64,000 bases of DNA, taken from Pseudoalteromonas marina (GTDB taxonomy: Bacteria; Pseudomonadota; Gammaproteobacteria; Enterobacterales; Alteromonadaceae). A program made the translations under genes and the position numbers. The first letter of the stretch is position 1. Each line of letters opens with the position of its first letter. The stretch lies in assembly GCF_000238335.3 (NCBI RefSeq), contig NZ_AHCB03000005.1:62001-126000 (forward strand), read 5' to 3'. The notes beneath the pieces were generated by a model, which saw only the letters and a list, made by a program, of their open reading frames with translations, did not search any database and was not told where the DNA came from. Shown here piece after piece: positions 38,342 to 45,500 of this stretch.

Positions 38342-39223
38342 ATGAGAATATTGGTAACAGGCTCTGCGGGTAGAGTAGGGCGTGCGATCTATATTAAATT
38401 AATGCGAACACATAACGTAGTCGGTATTGATAAAACACCTTGTTCAACAGCCGATTACATTGGTGATATTCGTGATAGTGCTCTGATTGATGGGGTTCTT
38501 GAAAATATTGATGTCATCATTCATACAGCGGCTCTTCATGCTCCTCATGTTGGTTTAGTGCCTGATTCTGAGTTTAAATCTATCAACGTAGACGCGACTG
38601 AGAAACTGGCTTTGTCTGGCTTAAAAGCAGGTATTAAGCACTTTGTTTTTACCAGTACAACTGCGTTGTACGGTTATGCTTCGACTCCGAAAGGTATTTC
38701 AGGTTGGATTAATGAGGAGGTTACTCCGCAACCTAAGTCGATTTACCATAAAAGTAAAATTGATGCTGAAACTAAGCTAAAAGAAATTTCAAACCTGTTT
38801 CAGCTTCCAGTGACTGTGCTGCAAATGTCGAGATGTTTTCCTGAGGCTGCGGATTTAATGGCGGTATTTCGTCTGACTCGTGGTATTGATGCTCGAGATG
38901 TAGCAAGTGCTCATTTATGTGCTGTGGAAAAACGTTTAAACGGTTTTAATCGTTTTATAATTTCAGGTACAACACCTTTTCATCTTTCTGATTGCGAAGC
39001 TTTATATACTGAAGCTGGATCTGTCATCAAGCGTAAGTGCCCAGAAATCGCGCTAGCATTTAAACAAAGAAATTGGGAATTACCTCAATGCTTAGATCGC
39101 GTATATGATTCATCGTCCGCACGTGAGAAATTAGGTTGGTCACCTATACATGATTTTGAAAGCGTTTTGGAAATGTTAGATTCTGAAACAGCAGAAGTAT
39201 TGCCAATTTTAAAACGAAGCTAA
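38342..39223 (+). CDS. NAD-dependent epimerase/dehydratase (extended SDR)
   Basis: 293 residues. MRILVTGSAGRVGRAI gives the TGxxGxxG nucleotide-binding loop (6-13). DIRD (about 42) and HTAALHAPHVG (about 61) follow. Ser-Thr of FTSTTALYG (about 103) and YHKSK (about 140) supply the S/T-Y-K catalytic set. The C-terminal part (about 175-290) binds substrate; EKLGWSPIHDFE is the usual closing motif. It acts on a sugar nucleotide or related alcohol, but the substrate cannot be told. It stands alone as island cargo with no other sugar genes. Confidence 0.85.
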   Translation: MRILVTGSAGRVGRAIYIKLMRTHNVVGIDKTPCSTADYIGDIRDSALIDGVLENIDVIIHTAALHAPHVGLVPDSEFKSINVDATEKLALSGLKAGIKHFVFTSTTALYGYASTPKGISGWINEEVTPQPKSIYHKSKIDAETKLKEISNLFQLPVTVLQMSRCFPEAADLMAVFRLTRGIDARDVASAHLCAVEKRLNGFNRFIISGTTPFHLSDCEALYTEAGSVIKRKCPEIALAFKQRNWELPQCLDRVYDSSSAREKLGWSPIHDFESVLEMLDSETAEVLPILKRS

Positions 39224-39264
39224 ACGCGGTAAGTCGGGCTGTTTCTAGTAAACTCATCATTTTT

Positions 39265-39353
39265 GTCGGATGGCGTGGCTTCGCCACTTATCCGACCTAC
39301 CCCGTACAGTAACGTCAAAAGGTAGGTTGGTTAAGCCGAAGGCGTCACCCAAC
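39265..39353. repeat. Two REP-like palindromes downstream of the epimerase
   Basis: Hairpin 1 (39265-39296): GTCGGAT...ATCCGAC around an inner GTGGC-TTC-GCCAC. Hairpin 2 (39326-39353): GTTGG...CCAAC around AGCC-GAA-GGC. The two are joined by inverted CCTACC/GGTAGG. The words resemble the REP/BIME-type repeats common after genes in gammaproteobacteria. They may act as terminator or mRNA stabiliser for the epimerase. The 363-bp gap (39224-39586) otherwise holds only motif copy 2. Confidence 0.6.
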
Positions 39354-39446
39354 AGAGTTACAGATTCACACCTTGAAGGTCCGCAACTGGCACAGAGCTG
39401 TCCCTTCGTCTTTAACGAGTTTTTGTCCATAGGTGAGTTATTAACA

Positions 39447-39493
39447 TAACTCGCCTTTGCCCCAAAATGCGTTAACGTAAATGCTCTAAAACC
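39447..39493 (+). repeat. Recombination-site-like motif, copy 2
   Basis: TAACTCGCCTTTGCCCCAAA followed by ATGC, GTTAACGTAAATGCTCTA. It is preceded by a hairpin GAGTTA/TAACTC (39435-39452) and by TAACGAGTTTTTGTCC (39413-39428), which is echoed at 42633-42648. Direct repeat of copy 3. Confidence 0.55.
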
Positions 39494-39586
39494 AACAGCA
39501 GAAATAAACCTTTGGGTTGCTCTGTAGAATTCATATCTCATTTACGATAGATTGAAACGCCATTATTTCAGATTAAGGACGATGTT

Positions 39587-41125
39587 GTGGAGATACCTGT
39601 CGAATATTTACTGATTTGCATTTTATGTTTATCTGTTTCAACTTTAGTTTGTTTAGTAGTCCTTAGGGGACGTAAGCGAAGAATAAAAAATCTACAGGAC
39701 GAACAAAAAGATTCGCAAGACAATTATATTAAAGCCAACGAAAAGTATATCGAATACAAAGGACTGTATGATCAGCTCAATAGTGAACATAGAATCCTTA
39801 ATAATGAGCATCAAAACCTCCGCCAGCAATACTTACCTATTCTTGACATTAATAATGCAGTTTCAGAGGCGCAGTCAGAACTAGAATCATTAAATCAGCA
39901 AACTCGAGAGCAAAGAGAAAAATTTGAGTTCGATCGCAAAACTTTAACAAGGCAGCAAAACGAAAAAACGGCTGAACTAAGTCGTGAGTACGCAAGTAAA
40001 AAAGTTTATTTAGATAAATTGTTGCAACAAGTTGCGATATATGACGAAGCCATAGAACTAGCGGAGCTGGGATTCTATAAACCCCATTTTTCGTTTGACA
40101 CGTCAGAACGATATAAAAAAGAGATTGAAAAAATAAGAGCTATGCAGAAACAAATGCTAGCCGATAAACGGGCTGTTGCATGTCACACTGAATGGGTAGT
40201 TGAAGGTAGCAAGACCAAAGGTAAAACCATGACTAACCGAAACATAAAGCTAACAACAAAAGCGTTCAATAACGAATGTGATGCGGCGTTGGCTAATGTT
40301 AGTTGGAATAATGTAACTCGGATGGAGTCCCGCATAACTAAGGCATTTATGTCTATTAACAAGCTTAATGAAACCAACAATACCCTTATCAGCAACGAGT
40401 ATTTAGAACTTAAACTCAATGAATTGAGACTAACTCACGAATATAAAGACAAAAGACAGCAAGAGAAAGAAGAACAGGCAGAGATTAAACGCCAAATGCG
40501 TGAAGAGGCAAGGCTCAAGCAAGAAGCGGAGAAAGCTCAGAAGGAAGAAGAAAATTACCAGAAATTACTCAACAAAGCACTAAGGAGTGCGGAAAAAGCA
40601 ACGGGAGACAAGCTTGATAGCCTCAATAACGAAATTGCTCGCCTTAAAAATGATCTTGAAAATGCACATAATTTGTCTGAACGCGCAAAGTCAATGGCAG
40701 AGCAAACTAAACAAGGTCACGTTTACGTTATTTCAAACATAGGCTCATTTGGTAAAGGTGTATACAAGATCGGAATGACAAGGCGTTTGGAACCCCTTGA
40801 TAGGGTAAGAGAATTAGGTGATGCCAGCGTACCATTCTTATTTGATGTTCACGCGATGATCTTTTCCAAAGATGCACCAGGTCTTGAAAAAGAACTACAC
40901 AGGTTGTTTGATGATAAACGAGTAAACCTTGTTAATTATCGCAAAGAATTTTTTGAAGTAACTTTACCAGAGATCCAGAGTGCAGTTAGTAGAATATGCG
41001 ATGACGCAGAATTTATTGAAACCGCCGAAGCCCGAGAGTATAGAGAGTCGGAAGCAATACGCGCTCAACGTAAAGATGATAAAGAGTCCGTTACAGTGAT
41101 AAATGAGCTACCAGAAACTATATAA
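39587..41125 (+). CDS. Membrane-anchored DUF4041 / GIY-YIG nuclease-like protein
   Basis: 512 residues from a GTG start with AAGGA upstream. An N-terminal membrane helix (about 4-26) is followed by coiled coil (about 35-150). A DUF4041-like region (about 160-260) contains GFYKPHFSFDTSERYK, and KTMTNRNIKLTTKAFNNECD. A second, charged coiled coil (about 285-370) leads to a C-terminal GIY-YIG domain of the T5orf172/MUG113 type: HVYVISN (about 377), GVYKIGMTRR (about 388) and a Glu in EKELHRLFDD (about 438). Proteins with this layout sit in phage and island accessory regions; a role in anti-phage defence or DNA processing is plausible but not shown. The GIY-YIG core looks intact. Confidence 0.78.
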   Translation: MEIPVEYLLICILCLSVSTLVCLVVLRGRKRRIKNLQDEQKDSQDNYIKANEKYIEYKGLYDQLNSEHRILNNEHQNLRQQYLPILDINNAVSEAQSELESLNQQTREQREKFEFDRKTLTRQQNEKTAELSREYASKKVYLDKLLQQVAIYDEAIELAELGFYKPHFSFDTSERYKKEIEKIRAMQKQMLADKRAVACHTEWVVEGSKTKGKTMTNRNIKLTTKAFNNECDAALANVSWNNVTRMESRITKAFMSINKLNETNNTLISNEYLELKLNELRLTHEYKDKRQQEKEEQAEIKRQMREEARLKQEAEKAQKEEENYQKLLNKALRSAEKATGDKLDSLNNEIARLKNDLENAHNLSERAKSMAEQTKQGHVYVISNIGSFGKGVYKIGMTRRLEPLDRVRELGDASVPFLFDVHAMIFSKDAPGLEKELHRLFDDKRVNLVNYRKEFFEVTLPEIQSAVSRICDDAEFIETAEAREYRESEAIRAQRKDDKESVTVINELPETI

Positions 41126-41215
41126 TTTTTGAAGGTTCAAACACGCGTCTGCCCAAACTTTAGCTGCCAAAACTAGCTGACTATTCTTATAGTGACTTTT
41201 TAGAAGGAGGTCACT

Positions 41216-41344
41216 ATGAAACCACATTTAAATTATAATGTGACTGGCGTGAAACGTCCTTTCAAACTTGAAGAAATCTGGCGTATTCGCACTCGAATTG
41301 AAATTGAAGATGCAATTAAGATATCCAGAGAAACGGATTGTTAA
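41216..41344 (+). pseudogene. Remnant of a small tyrosine integrase with in-frame internal deletion
   Basis: A 42-codon frame with a strong AAGGAGG ribosome-binding site encodes MKPHLNYNVTGVKRPFKLEE, IWRIRTRIEIED and AIKISRETDC. The first 26 or so residues match my memory of the N-terminus of a widespread integrase family of about 200 residues (VTGVKRPFKLEEIW). The last 15 match its C-terminus (G-IE-DALEISE-T). The catalytic middle of about 170 residues is missing, and the frame is kept. It cannot be an active recombinase. Motif copy 3 begins 22 bases after its stop codon. Confidence 0.6.
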
Positions 41345-41365
41345 TTTAATATAGGCAGCAACCCC

Positions 41366-41412
41366 AAGCTGCCTTTGCCCCAAAAAATTATTTAACGTGA
41401 ATGTTTTAGAGG
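41366..41412 (+). repeat. Recombination-site-like motif, copy 3
   Basis: CTGCCTTTGCCCCAAAA, then TTTAACGTGAATGTTTTA. Like copy 2 it follows a hairpin (GGCAGC/GCTGCC, 41354-41373). Copies 2 and 3 are direct repeats bracketing the GIY-YIG gene and the integrase remnant. The rest of the gap to 41561 holds nothing I can identify. Confidence 0.55.
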
Positions 41413-41561
41413 TCGGCTTTGAGCGATCAGCTAGAATATTATTCATCTAATGATATTGGCTCTACTCCATAAATCTGATATTCCACTAACTTTTAAGTCA
41501 TCACTAATATAAAAACTGTATAAATACACAGTTTAATTGATGTACTCCTATATTCAAGAAA

Positions 41562-42608
41562 ATGAGCGACGAGCACACTTTCTTTTTTCTAGATCTCTTT
41601 AGCGTCAATAAAAATATTAAAGTTGGCAATGCATTACGTTATTTGTTAAAAATAGATCTATTAATACATAAGCGTGACATTGGCAGAAAGATGAGTGGCG
41701 CGCTCACTATGAAATTGTCATGTGCCAAGGAGTCTAGGTTGAAACGATACAAAGTCATTCGTTTTCAGTTTGATGGAAGAGCAGCTGTTCTCAATCAAAA
41801 AATATCGGACGATTGGGAAACGAGCGTCAAGGACAATTGGCTCGATAATAAGCGAAAAATTAAAGAGGAAATCATTGCTGAATTTGGTGCAATAAATTGC
41901 TTTCGAAAGATTCAGGACTTTTCAGATATAGACTCAGATCAACCATCTTTAATAGCGTTTCATAACCAGTTTATGAAACAGATTGCTAATGCCTACTCTT
42001 TCGGGGCTTATTATCCTGCACTCACTGGTGCGTCTTCTTTAGGAGAAAGGATACTAAATCACTTGGTTCTGAAACTAAGAGAATATTTCAAAGCTACTCC
42101 TGAATACCAAAAAGTGTACAGAAAGAATTCTTTTGATAACTGGGATTTAGCTATCAATACTTTGGAATCATGGGATGTCTTACTACCTGAAGCAGTCGCG
42201 ACCTTTAGAGAGTTAAAAACTGTTAGAAATCACTCTATTCATTTTAATCCTGAAACGGATGAAAATTACAAAGAGACCGCTTTAAATAGTATTTTGTTGT
42301 TAAAAAAAATCATAAGACAGCAGTTTTCGGGTTTTGGAGCCCAGCCGTGGTACATTGCCGGCACTATGGGGGCTTGTTACGTAAGAGAGTCATTTGAAGA
42401 CGTACCATTTGTCAAAGAAGTAGTATTACCTAATTGCGTAAAGGTTGGTCATCTTCATTCTGTTGAAAGGGTCGGACATCAATTTCAAATAATAGATGAG
42501 GAAAATTATGCAGATATCAGTGTTACAGATGAGCGTTTTAAAGAGTTGGTTAACAATGCCAGCAAATATGATAAAAACAATTTATTAATAGGTGGAGACG
42601 GCACATAA
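41562..42608 (+). CDS. Uncharacterised protein with HEPN-like RNHSIH motif
   Basis: 348 residues, no signal peptide or membrane span. A helical central region (about 130-265) includes ASSLGERILNHLVLKLREYF, and FRELKTVRNHSIHF (about 215-228), where R-N-x3-H fits the R-x4-6-H signature of HEPN RNase domains. HEPN proteins are frequent in toxin-antitoxin and abortive-infection systems. The N-terminal 120 residues and the C-terminal beta-rich part are unrecognised. No ribosome-binding site is obvious before the ATG (TCAAGAAA only). A defence role is inference from the motif and the island setting. I see no antitoxin or nucleotidyltransferase partner adjacent. Confidence 0.6.
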   Translation: MSDEHTFFFLDLFSVNKNIKVGNALRYLLKIDLLIHKRDIGRKMSGALTMKLSCAKESRLKRYKVIRFQFDGRAAVLNQKISDDWETSVKDNWLDNKRKIKEEIIAEFGAINCFRKIQDFSDIDSDQPSLIAFHNQFMKQIANAYSFGAYYPALTGASSLGERILNHLVLKLREYFKATPEYQKVYRKNSFDNWDLAINTLESWDVLLPEAVATFRELKTVRNHSIHFNPETDENYKETALNSILLLKKIIRQQFSGFGAQPWYIAGTMGACYVRESFEDVPFVKEVVLPNCVKVGHLHSVERVGHQFQIIDEENYADISVTDERFKELVNNASKYDKNNLLIGGDGT

Positions 42609-42807
42609 CAAAACGCTGTCGAATAAATACTCTAACGTGCTTTTGTCCAAAAACGAGTTTACTCGACCGTCTGCTTCTCGCTCATAGCTGCATGTCAGAT
42701 AAAGTCCAAACATATTCATCGAAACTTCTAGATCAGATATGAGCTACTACAATTTATTTGAACTTGCTATCTAAGCTATGACTTCACTTTAATATTCCAA
42801 ACCAATC

Positions 42808-43222
42808 AAGGCTTCACTCTGATCACGAACAAGGCTTCATCTCAGTATTCAACCGTATTAAGGCTTCATACTGATCGCAAACAAGGCTTTATTTCAGTAT
42901 TCAACGGATTAAGGCTTCATCCTGATCGCAAACAAGGCTTTATTTCAGTATTCAACCGGATTAAGGCTTCATCCTGATCGCAAACAAGGCTTTATTTCAG
43001 TATTCAACCGGATTAAGGCTTCATCCTGATCGCAAACAAGGCTTTATTTCAGTATTCAACCGGATTAAGGCTTCATCCTGATCGCAAACAAGGCTTTATT
43101 TCAGTATTCAACCGGATTAAGGCTTCATCCTGATCGCAAGCAAGGCTTCATTACAGTATTTAACCGGATTAAGGCTTTATCCTGATCGCAAACAAGGCTT
43201 CATTACAGTATTTGACTACATT
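42808..43222. repeat. Array of eight 52-bp tandem repeats, non-coding
   Basis: Unit starts (AAGGCTTCAT) are at 42808, 42860, 42911, 42963, 43015, 43067, 43119 and 43171. Spacing is 52 bp except one of 51. Units 3 to 6 are nearly identical, while the first and last are degenerate, as in an expanding array. Each unit has two AAGGCTTYA words (23 and 29 bp apart) and one GATC site in the same place. The length is not a multiple of 3, so a repeated peptide is excluded. It lies in the island's right-hand non-coding region; 42609-42807 before it holds no gene, only a TAACGTGCTTTTGTCC word (42633-42648) like that at 39413. Confidence 0.92.
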
Positions 43223-43567
43223 AATCCCAAGATACTCTGTGTGTTTTGTTATTTATGTATTGCTTGTACCTTTGATTAACTTTTACTAACGGACCGTGGT
43301 GATGGTGATAAAACAAGTATTAAGCGCCCCCTAATGAAGATGAACTTTTCTGAAAAGGTAATTTCAATAATAAGTGCTTACTTAAGGTGGTATATATCAC
43401 TGTTTAGATGTCATAAAAATTACAAAAAACATTACACTTATCTTTATTTTTAGGTTGATATTTAATCTATCGCCATATATAATATGGTCAATGTAAATTC
43501 TTTACAAAAATAAATTTACTCTCAAGTAAAAGAAACCGTTTTAACCAAAGAAAGAATGTTGAAATAA
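43223..43567. other. Right end of the island, no gene seen
   Basis: AT-rich, no frame of note. It holds TTACTTAAG (43378-43386), TATCACT (43395-43401) and the perfect dyad TGTAAA-TTC-TTTACA (43492-43506), which echo words at the left end behind ssb. The junction between island and chromosome should be in this stretch. Confidence 0.5.
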
Positions 43568-43575
43568 ATTATAGA

Positions 43576-43599
43576 AAGCCGCTATTAAGCGGCTTTTTT
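43576..43599 (+). terminator. Hairpin terminator, probably the original ssb terminator
   Basis: Stem AAGCCGCT/AGCGGCTT, 4-base loop, T-run. No gene ends just before it on the plus strand: the closest upstream gene end is 42608, about 970 bases away. If the island is removed it falls shortly behind ssb, as expected for that gene. Confidence 0.75.
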
Positions 43600-43755
43600 A
43601 TGTCTTTCACTCCATCAATGTTAGCCAATTTTCTCGTGTTGCTAATAATGGTAATTAGCTTAAGTACTGTTTTATATTTAAAGTTAATTGGCTACCTTGT
43701 GCTTATGGCTTTTTTGAACAACACTTTAGTGACTAATATTACGTGTGGGTGAGTT

Positions 43756-45438
43756 ATGTCTAAGGGGCAGTATTGGTTATTAAGATATTTTAAGCCGATT
43801 TGTTTGGTCATGCTTGTTGTATCGCTTATTGGCTTTAACCTCATTTTAAGCAATGCGTTACATTTAAAAGTACATAGCGCTGGCCAGCAGCTCACAAAGC
43901 AAGTTTATGAGTTACAATTAAATGCCCCTTTGAATCAAAAAACACTGTCTGTTTTAGCACAAAGCAATGGCTTTATGCTTGCACCTGAGTCGTCTTCCCT
44001 CCACTTTAAAAACATTATAAAGCCGCAGCTTGAGGTGTTTTCATATAAAACATTAAACTTAGGCCTTTACCATTCACCTGTGTGGATAATGGAAAGCTAC
44101 TTATTTATTTTACTTAACCTGGTGATAGTGGGTGCCGCTATTTCATTATACCGTTGGGGAAGCGCTGCTAACTTTAGACAATTAAAACACCGAAGTCTTC
44201 ATCACAAGACGACAAAATTGACTAGTAGTATTTCCAATTTAAATGTGGTTAAAAATGTTGAAAGTGAGGAGTTAGCCTCACTATATGCTGCCGCTGAACA
44301 GTATCATAGTTTGTTTGTTTTGGTCAGTTGGGAGTGTAAGTTTGACAAAAATACCGACTTAGAAACTAGTTTTAAAGTTTTTATTCTAAAAGGTATTCCA
44401 GAGATAAAAAAAGTAGCTGTGAAACTTATTAATCCAGACAAGCTAACCATTATGCTTTACAACGTCCCTATTGCAGAGCTTGATCGGTACACGGAGCGTT
44501 TGCATAAAATAATTTTTAATGTGTGCCAAAGCCATCAAAAAAATACGACTCGTAAGCATGTTAAATTGGGTGCGTGTAATTTTCGTCTAGGAGCTGATCA
44601 ATCAAAGGTTTTGCAAATAGCGCAGTCGGCCCTAACGCTTTCAAAAAATAGTATGTTATTACACCGTCACCGGTTGGCGCTGAGCAAAAGCCAAGAAGTG
44701 TTATTTTGTAATGAGCAGGTTATAAACAATATTAAGAAAAATAAATTTATGCTGTCTTTTCAGCCTGTTTTCGATCTGATTAGTGGTGATATTATCCAGC
44801 ATGAGGCGTTAATTAGAGTAAGACACGACATGCATGGATTACTAGCTGCTCAGTATTTTATTAACCAAGTTGAGAGTAAAGATGACGCGTTAATTCTAGA
44901 TAAGGCGGTATTGTCGCAAATACTAACACTTGTAATGGCAGAGAAGTCGCCTTTGAGCGTAAGTATTAATATGCATCCTAAAAACTGGCTTAACGATAAG
45001 TTTTGGAGCTGGTTAACCATGCAAATGGATAAGCTTAATCTAAGCTGTCAATTACAGTTTGAAATGAGTGAATTTTTCTTTTGCAACAACAAAAATGCGT
45101 TAGCAAATACGTTAAATATAATAAAAAAACACAGATCTAATATTATTATTGATAATGTGAAAACGAGTGAAAACATTCCTTTGCTTATTCACTGTGAAGA
45201 GGTAATAGGCCTAAAGCTAAGCTATGAACTCGTTCACTTAGTTAATGAGAAATCGCATAATCAAAAATGTATTAAAGAGATTGTTAATGCAGGTAAAATG
45301 TTAAACCTTCCTGTTTATGCCGTAGGCGTTGAGACTCAAAAAGAGCTCATTATGTTAACTAAATTGGGCGTTGCTGGCGCACAAGGTTTTTATTTTTCGG
45401 AGCCTTTACAAGAGCTAACTCAGGCTGTTTTTCATTAA
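43756..45438 (+). CDS. csrD: CsrD/MshH-like degenerate GGDEF-EAL membrane protein
   Basis: 560 residues. Membrane helices are at about 13-33 and 110-132, with a short periplasmic loop between. A degenerate GGDEF-like domain follows (about 175-310) with no GGDEF motif. The EAL-like domain (about 325-558) begins FMLSFQPVFDLISGDIIQHE; it keeps EALIRV but has DNVKTSE where active enzymes have DDFG-G, and a weakened Lys/Glu set. CsrD does not turn over c-di-GMP; in E. coli it targets CsrB/C RNAs for RNase E decay. The V. cholerae counterpart, mshH, heads the MSHA locus between ssb and mreB. It is shorter than E. coli CsrD (646). Confidence 0.8.
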   Translation: MSKGQYWLLRYFKPICLVMLVVSLIGFNLILSNALHLKVHSAGQQLTKQVYELQLNAPLNQKTLSVLAQSNGFMLAPESSSLHFKNIIKPQLEVFSYKTLNLGLYHSPVWIMESYLFILLNLVIVGAAISLYRWGSAANFRQLKHRSLHHKTTKLTSSISNLNVVKNVESEELASLYAAAEQYHSLFVLVSWECKFDKNTDLETSFKVFILKGIPEIKKVAVKLINPDKLTIMLYNVPIAELDRYTERLHKIIFNVCQSHQKNTTRKHVKLGACNFRLGADQSKVLQIAQSALTLSKNSMLLHRHRLALSKSQEVLFCNEQVINNIKKNKFMLSFQPVFDLISGDIIQHEALIRVRHDMHGLLAAQYFINQVESKDDALILDKAVLSQILTLVMAEKSPLSVSINMHPKNWLNDKFWSWLTMQMDKLNLSCQLQFEMSEFFFCNNKNALANTLNIIKKHRSNIIIDNVKTSENIPLLIHCEEVIGLKLSYELVHLVNEKSHNQKCIKEIVNAGKMLNLPVYAVGVETQKELIMLTKLGVAGAQGFYFSEPLQELTQAVFH

Positions 45439-45500
45439 AATATTTCAGCTTTGTAAATTAATGCCTTATCGCAGTGGGGCTTAACCGAAAAGAAGTATGT

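Larger units (their letters stand above)
30073..43567 (+). mobile_element. GInt-type genomic island inserted downstream of ssb
   Basis: About 13.5 kb between the ssb stop codon and a hairpin that probably was the ssb terminator. It has four co-oriented genes at the left end (three tyrosine recombinases and one small coiled-coil protein), then cargo: a serine recombinase, an IS30-family element, an epimerase, a GIY-YIG protein, a HEPN-like protein, an integrase remnant and a tandem-repeat array. The four-gene head matches the ginABCD quartet known to define GInt islands. The exact ends are not proven; candidates are TTACTTAAG at 30076 and 43378 and the TTTACA/TGTAAA motifs at 30094-30173 and 43492-43506. 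Core genes on both sides (ssb, csrD) are normally neighbours in related bacteria. Confidence 0.85.

Noticed and set aside
39257..39541. 94-residue open frame on the minus strand with a Cys-containing product
   Set aside because: It runs across two REP-like hairpins and motif copy 2, has no ribosome-binding site and no protein-like composition. It is most likely a chance frame through repeat DNA.
41228..41446. 72-residue open frame on the minus strand
   Set aside because: It is antisense to the integrase remnant and motif copy 3, with no start signal; its resemblance to the frame at 39257-39541 comes only from the shared DNA motif.
42609..42650. attC site suggested by TAACAAAACGCTGTC after the HEPN-like gene
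   Set aside because: It looks like the left edge of a Vibrio-type attC, but no complementary right edge with GTTRRRY follows within 150 bases.
42808..43222. CRISPR array
   Set aside because: The whole 52-bp unit repeats with no variable spacers, and no cas gene is present.
43600..43752. 50-residue hydrophobic frame between the terminator and csrD
   Set aside because: The ATG sits in the T-run of the terminator without a ribosome-binding site, and the AT-rich DNA makes hydrophobic frames likely. It could be real, but support is too thin.
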